The notes below the pieces were generated by a model that was not told where the DNA came from, ran no database searches, and saw nothing but the letters and a program-made list of their open reading frames with translations. 64,000 bases of DNA from NCBI RefSeq assembly GCF_000735525.1, contig NZ_JMPR01000035.1:62001-126000 (forward strand), in the 5' to 3' direction. Origin of the DNA: Tatumella ptyseos ATCC 33301 (GTDB lineage Bacteria > Pseudomonadota > Gammaproteobacteria > Enterobacterales > Enterobacteriaceae). The position numbers and the translations under genes were made by a program. Positions 29,444 through 37,795 of this stretch are shown piece after piece (the stretch's first letter is position 1; each line of letters starts with the position of its first letter).

Positions 29444-30451
29444 ATGAATTATTTGGTGACCGGTGCAGCAGGATTTATTGGATTTCATGTGAGTCTGAGA
29501 CTACTCAAGGCCGGTTACCGGGTCACTGGCGTCGATAATCTGAACGATTATTATGATGTGCAGTTAAAAAAAGACCGCATCCGGTTGCTGGAAGCTTATC
29601 CGGATTTCACCTTTCAGCATACCGATATTGCTGACCGTACAGCAATGGAGCAATTATTTGGCCGCGTCCGGTTTGACCGGGTGATCCATCTTGCTGCACA
29701 GGCCGGCGTCCGTTACTCGATTGAGAATCCCCATGCGTATGTGGATGCCAATATTGTCGGACATCTGAATATTCTGGAAGGCTGCCGTCAGCAAAAAGTC
29801 GGTCATCTGTTATTCGCCAGTTCAAGTTCTGTCTACGGGCTGAACCGTAAATTGCCTTTTTCCACAGAAGACAGCGTGGATCATCCGGTTTCTCTGTACG
29901 CTGCGACCAAAAAATCGAATGAACTGATGAGTCATAGTTATGCGCATCTGTACCAGTTACCTGTCAGCGGATTACGCTTTTTTACAGTGTATGGTCCCTG
30001 GGGGCGCCCTGATATGGCCTTATTTAAGTTCACCCGGGCGATGCTGGCGGGTGAAGCGATTGATGTTTATAACTACGGTAAGATGCAGCGCGATTTCACC
30101 TATATTGATGATATTGTGGAAGCTATTTTCCGGGTACAGGATAAAATTCCGATCCCGAATGCTGACTGGAGCGTAGAGTCCGGGTCAGTGGCGATGAGTT
30201 CAGCCCCATACCGTATTTATAATATCGGCAACAGCCAGCCGGTTCCCCTGATGGATTATATTTCCGCACTGGAGCAGGCATTGGGAATGACCGCGAAGAA
30301 AAATATGCTGCCATTGCAGCCAGGTGATGTACTTGATACCAGTGCTGATACTAAAGAGCTTTATGATCTGATCAATTTCATTCCGGAAACTTCGGTGGTG
30401 ACAGGCGTGAAGAAATTTGTCGACTGGTACAGAGGCTATTATCAGGTATAA
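29444..30451 (+). CDS. uge: UDP-glucuronate/galacturonate 4-epimerase
   Basis: The 335-residue protein is an extended short-chain dehydrogenase with the NAD motif TGAAGFIG at the N-terminus, HLAAQAGVRYS and the catalytic S-S-S-VYG and Y-x3-K (SLYAATKK) residues. It closely resembles Klebsiella Uge, which converts UDP-glucuronate to UDP-galacturonate for LPS core and capsule, and the related Gla/WbnF enzymes. ATG 29444 follows GAGGGTG. E. coli K-12 has galU directly next to hns, so this gene is extra, but the galU-uge-hns arrangement is known in other enterobacteria. Exact sugar specificity is inferred from family. Confidence 0.88.
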   Translation: MNYLVTGAAGFIGFHVSLRLLKAGYRVTGVDNLNDYYDVQLKKDRIRLLEAYPDFTFQHTDIADRTAMEQLFGRVRFDRVIHLAAQAGVRYSIENPHAYVDANIVGHLNILEGCRQQKVGHLLFASSSSVYGLNRKLPFSTEDSVDHPVSLYAATKKSNELMSHSYAHLYQLPVSGLRFFTVYGPWGRPDMALFKFTRAMLAGEAIDVYNYGKMQRDFTYIDDIVEAIFRVQDKIPIPNADWSVESGSVAMSSAPYRIYNIGNSQPVPLMDYISALEQALGMTAKKNMLPLQPGDVLDTSADTKELYDLINFIPETSVVTGVKKFVDWYRGYYQV

Positions 30452-30480
30452 AAAAACGGGAGGATAATTATCCTCCCGTT
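30451..30480 (-). terminator. hns terminator (26-base palindrome)
   Basis: Bases 30455-30480 form a perfect palindrome centred on AT, AACGGGAGGATAA and its complement. On the minus strand a run of T follows, so it ends hns; in the other direction it also closes uge. Confidence 0.85.
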
Positions 30481-30532
30481 AACGGGTTTATTATCGCTAA
30501 GACAGTAAACCCGACGAAAAAAAGGCCTTCAC

Positions 30533-30937
30533 TCAGAGGGCAAAATCTTCCAGTGTTTTTCCGGATTCCATCGCTTTTCTGATCACTGCAGGTGTACGTC
30601 CCTGGCCCGTCCAGGTCCGGTTTTCACCTTTTTCATCAGTGTATTGGTATCTTGCAGGGCGGGCAGCACGTCGTGTCTTAACTGCTGGTTTTGTTTCTGC
30701 CATTGACTGCAGCAATTCATTCGGGTCAATACCGTCAGCAATTAACATTTCACGATATTGCTCAAGCTTACGTAATTTTTCGGCATTGTGAGCGACAGCA
30801 TGTGATTCTTCTTCACGGCGTTCGTTGACAATAACTTCAAATTTTTCCAGCATATCTTCCAGCGTTTCGATGCTGTATTCTCTGGCTTGCGCACGCAGTG
30901 TACGAATATTATTCAACGATTTAATGGCATCGCTCAT
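30533..30937 (-). CDS. hns: H-NS, nucleoid-structuring protein
   Basis: H-NS binds AT-rich DNA and silences horizontally acquired genes. The 134-residue protein has the N-terminal coiled-coil oligomerisation region ([25 protein letters not shown]), the [17 protein letters not shown] linker region and the C-terminal DNA-binding loop [12 protein letters not shown]. It is about three residues shorter than E. coli H-NS, at the linker and C-terminus. Location between uge and tdk matches the E. coli position next to tdk. CCAAT on the minus strand just before the start may be a cold-shock box. Confidence 0.97.
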   Translation of the reverse strand: MSDAIKSLNNIRTLRAQAREYSIETLEDMLEKFEVIVNERREEESHAVAHNAEKLRKLEQYREMLIADGIDPNELLQSMAETKPAVKTRRAARPARYQYTDEKGENRTWTGQGRTPAVIRKAMESGKTLEDFAL

Positions 30938-30982
30938 TGTCCGGATCTCACAATTTAATTGGTTATTATGCGTAAGTATATA

Positions 30983-31011
30983 ATCATAGTCTGCGGTAAA
31001 ATTTACTGCAA
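30983..31011 (-). promoter_or_regulatory. hns promoter
   Basis: On the minus strand TTGCAG (31011-31006) and TATGAT (30988-30983) are 17 bases apart, giving a leader of about 40 bases before the hns start at 30937. Confidence 0.6.
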
Positions 31012-31208
31012 CTGAATACTATGCTGGTGTTTCTAAATAAAGCGTAAGGGCGTTTTACCGGATCCCCGGACGGGTGATTAATTCATACCCGCCACGGGAA
31101 GTCATTGCACATTCCTCCTTCAATGACCGGTAAATGCGTCATCACATTTTCAGTTGACGATTATGTTAATATAGACGTTATTATTCTTTCCTGACTGAGA
31201 TCATTCTG

Positions 31209-31832
31209 ATGGCACAGCTGTACTTCTATTACTCCGCAATGAATGCCGGAAAATCGACATCGTTACTGCAATCCTCTTATAACTATCATGAGCGGGGAAT
31301 GAAGACGGTTATTTATACCGCAGAAATTGATAACCGGTTTGGGCACGGAAAAGTCAGCTCACGCATCGGGCTCTCTGCCGAAGCGCTGTTGTATCGTCCC
31401 GGCACAGATATCGCGAAGCAGGTCGCAGAAATACATGGTCGCGATAAAATCCACTGTGTGCTGGTGGACGAAAGCCAGTTTCTGACCCGTGATCAGGTCA
31501 GGCAGCTCACTTCTGTCACGGATTTACTGGATATTCCTGTGTTGTGCTACGGATTACGCACAGATTTTCGCGGAGAACTCTTTGAAGGGAGTCAATACTT
31601 ACTGGCCTGGGCAGACAAACTGGTAGAACTGAAGACCATATGTCACTGTGGCCGCAAAGCCAGCATGGTACTGCGTCTCGACAGTCAGGGTAAGCCGTTT
31701 AAAGAAGGGGAGCAGGTGGTGATTGGCGGGAATGAGCGGTATATCTCGGTCTGCCGTAAACATTACTGGCAGGCGATTGATGAGAACAGCACTACCGCGA
31801 TTTATGGTGACGGGCAGTCACCGGCCGGGTGA
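31209..31832 (+). CDS. tdk: Tdk, thymidine kinase
   Basis: Tdk phosphorylates thymidine and deoxyuridine in the salvage pathway. The 207-residue protein has the Walker A motif [10 protein letters not shown] at residues 9-18, the Walker B-like VLVDESQFL, the lasso region with zinc cysteines ([10 protein letters not shown]) and a final C-x-K-H (CRKHY). It diverges from hns, as in E. coli, and converges with adhE through a shared terminator. Confidence 0.97.
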   Translation: MAQLYFYYSAMNAGKSTSLLQSSYNYHERGMKTVIYTAEIDNRFGHGKVSSRIGLSAEALLYRPGTDIAKQVAEIHGRDKIHCVLVDESQFLTRDQVRQLTSVTDLLDIPVLCYGLRTDFRGELFEGSQYLLAWADKLVELKTICHCGRKASMVLRLDSQGKPFKEGEQVVIGGNERYISVCRKHYWQAIDENSTTAIYGDGQSPAG

Positions 31833-31849
31833 GTCGTCTATCGTTTTAT

Positions 31850-31875
31850 CAGGCTGCCGGTATACCGGCGGCCTG
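31850..31875. terminator. Bidirectional terminator between tdk and adhE
   Basis: CAGGC-T-GCCGGTATACCGGC-G-GCCTG is a long near-perfect palindrome lying between the two stop codons. Confidence 0.75.
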
Positions 31876-31882
31876 TGTAAGA

Positions 31883-34564
31883 CTATTTTGCTTTTTTACG
31901 GCCTTTTCCTGCGGCAGTCGGCGTCGGGTCTTTTATTTCCAGAGGCACTTCGGGGATTTCACTGAATTCACGTCCGTAGTAACTGTCCAGCATTAACTGT
32001 TTCAGTTCACTGATTAACGGATAACGCGGGTTCGCACCTGTGCACTGGTCATCAAAGGCATCTTCTGCCAGTTTATCCACTTTAGCCAGGAAATCAGCTT
32101 CCTGAACACCGGCGTCACGGATGGATTTCGGAATACCCAGCTCGGCCTTAATCTCTTCCAGCCACTGCAGCAATGCGGTTATTTTACCGGCAGTACGTTC
32201 ACCGGGCTGACCTAAGCCCAGATGGTCGGCAATTTCGGCATAACGGCGACGTGCCTGCGGGCGATCATACTGACTGAATGCGGTCTGCTTAGTCGGGTTA
32301 TCATTGGCGTTATAACGGATCACATTAGAGATGAGCAGGGCATTAGCGAGGCCGTGCGGGATATGGAATTCAGACCCCAGTTTGTGAGCCATAGAGTGAC
32401 ATACGCCCAGGAAGGCATTCGCAAAGGCGATACCCGCAATGGTGGCGGCATTGTGTACGCGTTCACGAGCGATAGGGTTTTTCGCCCCCTCATGATAGCT
32501 GGCTGGCAGATTCTCTTTCAGCAGTTTCAGGGCCTGTAAGGCCTGACCATCTGAATACTCATTCGCCAGAACAGACACATACGCTTCGAGAGCATGAGTG
32601 ACGGCGTCCAGGCCCCCGAAGGCGCACAGTGATTTAGGCATATCCATCACCAGATTGGCATCCACAATCGCCATGTCCGGGGTCAGGGCATAATCTGCCA
32701 GCGGATATTTTAACCCGGTCGCGTCGTCGGTGACGACGGCAAATGGCGTGACTTCAGAGCCGGTCCCCGAAGTGGTCGTGATCGCGACCAGGCTGGCTTT
32801 TACACCCATTTTCGGGAACTTATAGATACGTTTGCGGATATCCATAAAGCGTAATGCCAGATCTTCAAAGTGAGTTTCAGGATGTTCATACATGACCCAC
32901 ATGATCTTAGCGGCATCCATGGGGGACCCCCCGCCCAGAGCGATAATGACATCGGGTTTAAAGCTATGCATCTGTGCAGCGCCCTGGCGCACAATACTGA
33001 GTGTCGGGTCAGCTTCCACCTCAAAGAACACCTCAGTTTCCACTCCCTGTGCTTTTAACACCCGGGTGACCTGATCGGCGTAGCCATGATTAAACAGGTA
33101 ACGGTCCGTCACGATAAAAGCACGCCGGGCACCGTCACTGGCAATCTCTTCAAGCGCAACCGGTAATGACCCACGGCGGAAATAGATAGATTTAGGAAGT
33201 TTGTGCCACAGCATATTTTCAGCCCGTTTAGCGACGGTTTTTTTATTGATCAGGTGTTTAGGCCCGACGTTTTCAGAAATTGAATTTCCGCCCCAGGAAC
33301 CACAACCCAGCGTCAGGGAGGGGGCCAGTTTGAAGTTATAAAGGTCACCGATCCCGCCCTGGGATGCAGGGGTATTGATAAGAATTCGCGCTGTCTTCAT
33401 TTGCGCGCCGAACTGATTGACTCTCTCCGTCTGATTGTCCTGATCCGTATACAGGCAGGAGGTGTGGCCAATGCCGCCCATTTCTACCAGTTTTTCTGCT
33501 TTGCTCAGGGCATCCTCAAAACCGTTTGCCCGGTACATTGCGAGGGTAGGTGACAGTTTTTCGTGGGCAAAGGGTTCGCTTTCATCAATATCTGTCACTT
33601 CGCCGATCAGAATTTTGGTGTCGGCCGGGACGACAATACCTGCCATTTCAGCGATCTTCGGTGCCGGTTGTCCTACGATAGCGGCATTCAGCGCACCATT
33701 TTTCAGGATCACCCCGCGGACAGCCTGCAGTTCTTCGCCCTGCAGCAGATACCCGCCATGGGACGCGAACCGCTGGCGGACCGCATCATAAATCTGCGTA
33801 TCGACGATAACGGACTGCTCAGAAGCGCAGATAACGCCGTTATCAAAGGTTTTTGACATCAGAATGGAGGCAACTGCTCTTTTTATATCCGCAGTTTCAT
33901 CGATGACCACGGGGGTATTCCCGGCCCCAACGCCAATGGCTGGTTTGCCTGAACTGTACGCCGCTTTCACCATACCCGGCCCACCGGTGGCAAGGATAAG
34001 GTTAATATCAGGGTGGTGCATCAGCTGATTGGATAATTCGACGGAAGGCTCATCAATCCAACCGATGATATCCGGTGGCGCGCCCGCGGCAATGGCCGCC
34101 TGCAATACAATATCCGCCGCTTTGTTGGTTGCGGTCCGTGCCCGCGGGTGAGGGGAGAAAATAATACCGTTACGGGTTTTCAGACTGATCAGCGCTTTAA
34201 AAATTGCCGTCGAGGTGGGGTTGGTGGTCGGAACAATACCGCAGATGATGCCGATAGGCTCAGCAATTGTAATGGTACCGAAAGTATCATCAGTTTCCAG
34301 AATACCGCAGGTCTTTTCGTCTTTGTACGCGTTGTAAATATATTCGGAAGCAAAATGATTTTTAATCACTTTGTCTTCAATAATCCCCATCCCCGATTCA
34401 GCAACGGCCATCTTCGCTAAAGGGATCCTGGCATCGGCCGCGGCGAGTGCTGCAGCACGGAAGATCTTGTCAACCTGCTCCTGACTGAACCCGGCAAAGG
34501 TCCGTTGGGCATTCTTAACCCGCGAGACCAGCGCATTTAACTCAGCAATGTTTGTGACAGTCAT
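31883..34564 (-). CDS. adhE: AdhE, bifunctional acetaldehyde-CoA/alcohol dehydrogenase
   Basis: AdhE converts acetyl-CoA to acetaldehyde and then to ethanol during fermentation, and forms long filaments called spirosomes. The 893-residue protein (E. coli 891) has an N-terminal aldehyde dehydrogenase half (about 1-440) with the catalytic cysteine in NGVICASEQS and a GVGAGNTP segment. The C-terminal iron alcohol dehydrogenase half (about 450-870) has GGGSPMDAAK and iron-ligand histidines in ACHSMAHKLG and HGLANALL. The extreme C-terminus is Lys-rich. AGGAG precedes the ATG. The leader carries a long inverted repeat and an FNR-like site. The gene is single. Confidence 0.97.
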   Translation of the reverse strand: MTVTNIAELNALVSRVKNAQRTFAGFSQEQVDKIFRAAALAAADARIPLAKMAVAESGMGIIEDKVIKNHFASEYIYNAYKDEKTCGILETDDTFGTITIAEPIGIICGIVPTTNPTSTAIFKALISLKTRNGIIFSPHPRARTATNKAADIVLQAAIAAGAPPDIIGWIDEPSVELSNQLMHHPDINLILATGGPGMVKAAYSSGKPAIGVGAGNTPVVIDETADIKRAVASILMSKTFDNGVICASEQSVIVDTQIYDAVRQRFASHGGYLLQGEELQAVRGVILKNGALNAAIVGQPAPKIAEMAGIVVPADTKILIGEVTDIDESEPFAHEKLSPTLAMYRANGFEDALSKAEKLVEMGGIGHTSCLYTDQDNQTERVNQFGAQMKTARILINTPASQGGIGDLYNFKLAPSLTLGCGSWGGNSISENVGPKHLINKKTVAKRAENMLWHKLPKSIYFRRGSLPVALEEIASDGARRAFIVTDRYLFNHGYADQVTRVLKAQGVETEVFFEVEADPTLSIVRQGAAQMHSFKPDVIIALGGGSPMDAAKIMWVMYEHPETHFEDLALRFMDIRKRIYKFPKMGVKASLVAITTTSGTGSEVTPFAVVTDDATGLKYPLADYALTPDMAIVDANLVMDMPKSLCAFGGLDAVTHALEAYVSVLANEYSDGQALQALKLLKENLPASYHEGAKNPIARERVHNAATIAGIAFANAFLGVCHSMAHKLGSEFHIPHGLANALLISNVIRYNANDNPTKQTAFSQYDRPQARRRYAEIADHLGLGQPGERTAGKITALLQWLEEIKAELGIPKSIRDAGVQEADFLAKVDKLAEDAFDDQCTGANPRYPLISELKQLMLDSYYGREFSEIPEVPLEIKDPTPTAAGKGRKKAK

Positions 34565-34589
34565 GATTATCTCCTGAAGGAAAATTAAG

Positions 34590-34654
34590 CTTTTTAGTAA
34601 ACAGACGTGCAGTTCAGGTGTTCTGCAGAGGCACGACGAATGTTTACTAAAAAG
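34590..34654 (-). repeat. 14-bp perfect inverted repeat in the adhE leader
   Basis: CTTTTTAGTAAACA (34590-34603) and TGTTTACTAAAAAG (34641-34654) are exact complements around a 37-base loop. The near arm ends about 25 bases before the adhE ATG. It may form a leader RNA hairpin or a paired operator. E. coli adhE translation depends on RNase III cutting of a structured leader. Confidence 0.7.
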
Positions 34655-34712
34655 GTTTCACTTCAGTGCTCTTAAAGCATAGCCAGATTATCGAAAACTG
34701 CCGGTGCCGATA

Positions 34713-34726
34713 ATGATGCAGATCAA
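34713..34726 (-). promoter_or_regulatory. fnr site: FNR-like site upstream of adhE
   Basis: On the minus strand TTGATCTGCATCAT differs from the FNR consensus TTGAT-N4-ATCAA at one base. It lies about 150 bases before the adhE start, on the side of the fermentative gene, and about 230 before ychE. Confidence 0.5.
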
Positions 34727-34952
34727 GCAGGAGTGAAGCTGATACCATTCAGCGTGAACATTCGAGGGGGCGGGGAGAAGCCGTACCGGGGAGGAGGTCA
34801 AATCCCGGGGAGCAGAGCAGGGTAAACACCGGCATTGGCACTCAGATAAAATGATAAAAGTGCCTGTCCCGGCCCTGTAATAGTGCTTTTCCTGCAGTAA
34901 GGACCTGTCTATACTTACGCTTTGATATTTGCCCCCCAGTCTGAGGTACACT

Positions 34953-35609
34953 TTGTCTTCTTTTCTTTCCGACCTGCCTACCTATATCAAATTTTATATC
35001 GGGTTATTTGCGCTGGTGAACCCGGTCGGTATCATTCCTGTATTTATTACCCTGACCAGTACGCAGGGAACCGCAGAACGCCATAAAACGAATATGACGG
35101 CCAACTTATCGGTGGCCATTATCCTGTGGATTTCATTGTTGCTGGGCAACAGTATTCTGGCCCTGTTTGGTATTTCTATTGACTCCTTCCGTATCGCTGG
35201 CGGCATTCTGGTCGTGACCATTGCGATGTCAATGATCAGCGGCAAAATTGGTGAAGACAAACAAAACAAACAAGAGAAAGCGCAGACCTCAGAAACGCAC
35301 GAGAATCTGGGGGTGGTTCCGTTAGCCCTGCCGTTGATGGCAGGACCGGGAGCCATTAGTTCGACCATTGTCTGGGGAACACGCTATGACTCGTGGGTAA
35401 ATATTCTCTGCTTTTCTGTGATGATTGCACTTTTTGCCGCCAGTTGCTGGTTACTGTTCCGCGCCGCCCCGATGATGGCACGTGTCCTGGGGCAGACCGG
35501 GATTAACGTCATTACCCGAATTATGGGCCTGTTACTGATGGCATTAGGTATCGAATTTATTGTGACCGGTATTCGTGCGCTTTTCCCGGGCTTATCTGTA
35601 ATGCATTAA
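34953..35609 (+). CDS. ychE: YchE, MarC family membrane protein
   Basis: The 218-residue inner-membrane protein has six hydrophobic segments, and the family is called MarC. Conserved blocks are FIGLFALVNPVGIIPVF-like residues near the N-terminus, the SFRIAGGILV helix, the long DKQNKQEKA loop and PLALPLMAGPGAIS. No transport activity has been shown for the family. The TTG at 34953 has GAGG six bases upstream and matches the E. coli N-terminus better than a longer frame from 34929. It lies between adhE and oppA, as in E. coli. Confidence 0.93.
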   Translation: MSSFLSDLPTYIKFYIGLFALVNPVGIIPVFITLTSTQGTAERHKTNMTANLSVAIILWISLLLGNSILALFGISIDSFRIAGGILVVTIAMSMISGKIGEDKQNKQEKAQTSETHENLGVVPLALPLMAGPGAISSTIVWGTRYDSWVNILCFSVMIALFAASCWLLFRAAPMMARVLGQTGINVITRIMGLLLMALGIEFIVTGIRALFPGLSVMH

Positions 35610-35631
35610 CTTAATTCGCGCCAATTTTCAG

Positions 35632-35663
35632 CCTCACCAAAACAGGGCACCATTTTGGTGAGG
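35632..35663 (+). promoter_or_regulatory. Hairpin after ychE containing an NtrC-like site
   Basis: CCTCACCAAAA and TTTTGGTGAGG form an 11-bp perfect stem that may end ychE. Inside it GCACCATTTTGGTGA (35647-35661) matches the NtrC consensus GCACCA-N3-TGGTGC at 11 of 12 positions. A further GCACCA half-site follows at 35665. The site is about 195 bases upstream of the sigma-54 start point of oppA, a usual enhancer distance. Confidence 0.55.
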
Positions 35664-35821
35664 TGCACCATAATTAACCTTCTCTATTCCTGTCGCTTAT
35701 AACACCGCTGTGGTTATTAGCTGCTTTTCTGATTAAAGAGTGTCCACCCGGATTTTCAAAAAAACCAAAGCGTTAGCCCCCGCCCTTGTACATGGAAAAT
35801 ATTCATCTTTAATGACATTTA

Positions 35822-35839
35822 TTGGCATAGTTTATGCAT
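35822..35839 (+). promoter_or_regulatory. Sigma-54 type promoter of the opp operon
   Basis: TTGGCATAGTTTATGCAT has GG (35824-35825) and GC (35836-35837) exactly ten bases apart, plus TTGGCA and TGCAT neighbours. The start point would be near 35849, giving a leader of about 220 bases to oppA. In E. coli the opp operon is among genes reported to respond to nitrogen limitation. Confidence 0.7.
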
Positions 35840-36036
35840 TGATTGGTCTTTTATTGTGAAGTTTATCCCTTTATAGTGATTATGTTTCACAATGTGAGGA
35901 TGATTCGCTTCGCGGTGAAATTATCCTGCTATTCATACATCGGATTGATTCCCGGGTAAAAAGACAGACACAGTGACGACGGTAAGGAAATAATAAGTAT
36001 AAACCTCCGGAAATACGGGGGTGACCTATCCGCCAG

Positions 36037-36058
36037 ACAATAACAAATGCAAACAACG
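36037..36058 (+). promoter_or_regulatory. C/A-rich leader segment before oppA, probable GcvB target
   Basis: The leader just before the Shine-Dalgarno of oppA is rich in CA and AAC steps (ACAATAACAAATGCAAACAA). This is the kind of target bound by the G/U-rich R1 region of the small RNA GcvB, which represses oppA in E. coli and Salmonella. The GcvB gene itself is not in the window. Confidence 0.5.
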
Positions 36059-36068
36059 GAGCCGGAAA

Positions 36069-37709
36069 ATGAGTAAATTACCTGGTAAGAGGTTACTCGC
36101 CGCAGGGATAGTCCTTGCAATGAGCCAGATGGCTATTCAGCAGGTGCAGGCCGCAGACGTCCCAGCCGGGGTAACTCTGGCCGCGAAACAGGAATTAATA
36201 AAAGGTAATGGCGGGGAAGTGCAGTCGCTGGACCCGCATAAAATTGAAGGCTCACCGGAGAGTAATGTCAGTTATGATCTACTCGAAGGGCTGGCGGTAG
36301 TAGGCACCGAGGGTAAAGTGATCCCGGGGGTGGCAGAGAGCTGGGAAAATAAAGACGGTAAAGTCTGGACTTTCCATTTACGTAAAAATGCCCTCTGGTC
36401 GAATGGTGCCCCGGTGACGGCGCAGGACTTTGTTTACAGCTGGCGCAGACTGGTGAATCCGAAAACCGCATCACCGTATGCCAGTTATCTGCAATACGGG
36501 CATGTGGAAAATGTTGATGACATCATTGCCGGTAAAAAATCGCCGGACCAACTTGGCGTAAAGGCGCTGGATGATCATACTCTTCAGGTGACACTGACCA
36601 CATCAGTTCCTTTCTTTGATCAGCTACTGACTTATGCGGCACTGTCTCCGGTCTATCCACCGGTGGTTGAAAAATATGGCGATCAGTGGACATTACCGCA
36701 GCATTGGGTCGGTAATGGTGCATATACTCTGCAATCCCATATTGTGAATGAGAAGATCGTGGTTGTCCGTAATCCGAAATACTGGGATAACGCCCACACA
36801 GTGATTAATAAAGTCACGTTCCTGCCCATTGATTCTGAAGTTAACGACGTTAATCGCTTCTACTCTGCAAATGGCAGTGATGTCACTTATAACAATCTGC
36901 CTATCGAATTATTCCGCAAGCTGAAGCAAGACCATCCTAAAGATCTGCATGTTGATCCTTATCTCTGCACCTATTTCTATGAACTGAATAATAAGTCAGC
37001 ACCGTTTAATGATGTCCGTGTCCGTACCGCCATCAAGCTTGGACTGGATCGCGATATCGTCGTGAATAAAGTGCTGGCCCAGGGACAGACTGCCGCGTAC
37101 AGCCTGACCGATCCTGCGACCAATGGTATTGATGTGACAAAACCGGCCTGGTTTACCGAAACTCAGGCACAACGCAACGCTGAGGCTAAAAAATTATTGC
37201 AGGAAGCCGGCTATGGCCCGGGGCATCCGCTGACCTTCACGCTGCTCTATAACACTTCAGACCTGCATAAAAAGCTGGCGATTGCCGCGGCATCCCTCTG
37301 GAAGAAAAATCTGGGTGTGAATGTGGTACTGGAAAATCAGGAATGGAAAACTTATCTGGACTCTCGTCATCAGGGGACCTATCAGATGGCGCGTGCCGGC
37401 TGGTGTGCTGATTATAACGAGCCGAGCGCATTCCTGAACACTATGCAAACCGGTGACAGCAATAATACCGCGTTCTATTCAGATACTGCGTTCGACCAGG
37501 TACTGAAAGATGCCGCCAATGCCAGCGATGCGGCACAACGTGCGTCGGACTATCAGAAAGCGGAGCAGATCCTGGACAAAGATTCGGCTATCGTCCCTGT
37601 ATTTTATTATGCCAATACCCGGCTGGTGAAAACCTATGTTGGCGGCTATACGGGTAAAGATCCACTTGACCATGTTTATGATAAAAACTTATATATAATC
37701 AAACATTAA
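36069..37709 (+). CDS. oppA: OppA, periplasmic oligopeptide-binding protein
   Basis: OppA captures peptides of two to five residues in the periplasm for the Opp ABC importer. The 546-residue precursor has a signal peptide (residues 1-28, cut after QQVQA) followed by ADVPAGVTLA as in E. coli. The SBP_bac_5 fold blocks SLDPHKIEG, TAQDFVYSWRR, PFNDVRVRTAIKLG and YNTSDLHKK are conserved, as is the GWCADYNEP region that closes the site. I chose ATG 36069 with CGGAG upstream over an in-frame start 16 codons earlier. It is first in oppABCDF. Confidence 0.97.
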   Translation: MSKLPGKRLLAAGIVLAMSQMAIQQVQAADVPAGVTLAAKQELIKGNGGEVQSLDPHKIEGSPESNVSYDLLEGLAVVGTEGKVIPGVAESWENKDGKVWTFHLRKNALWSNGAPVTAQDFVYSWRRLVNPKTASPYASYLQYGHVENVDDIIAGKKSPDQLGVKALDDHTLQVTLTTSVPFFDQLLTYAALSPVYPPVVEKYGDQWTLPQHWVGNGAYTLQSHIVNEKIVVVRNPKYWDNAHTVINKVTFLPIDSEVNDVNRFYSANGSDVTYNNLPIELFRKLKQDHPKDLHVDPYLCTYFYELNNKSAPFNDVRVRTAIKLGLDRDIVVNKVLAQGQTAAYSLTDPATNGIDVTKPAWFTETQAQRNAEAKKLLQEAGYGPGHPLTFTLLYNTSDLHKKLAIAAASLWKKNLGVNVVLENQEWKTYLDSRHQGTYQMARAGWCADYNEPSAFLNTMQTGDSNNTAFYSDTAFDQVLKDAANASDAAQRASDYQKAEQILDKDSAIVPVFYYANTRLVKTYVGGYTGKDPLDHVYDKNLYIIKH

Positions 37710-37723
37710 TTTATTTTACGGAT

Positions 37724-37754
37724 CCGGCCTGTCTCTGTAATACAGGCCGGTTTT
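37724..37754 (+). terminator. Partial terminator between oppA and oppB
   Basis: CCGGCCTGT and ACAGGCCGG form a 9-bp stem with a nine-base loop, followed by TTTT. It probably lowers transcription into oppBCDF and protects the 3' end of oppA mRNA, keeping the binding protein in excess. Confidence 0.75.
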
Positions 37755-37795
37755 CCGGTCAAAAATGACGGTAGCAATGGAATTAAGGTAATGTC

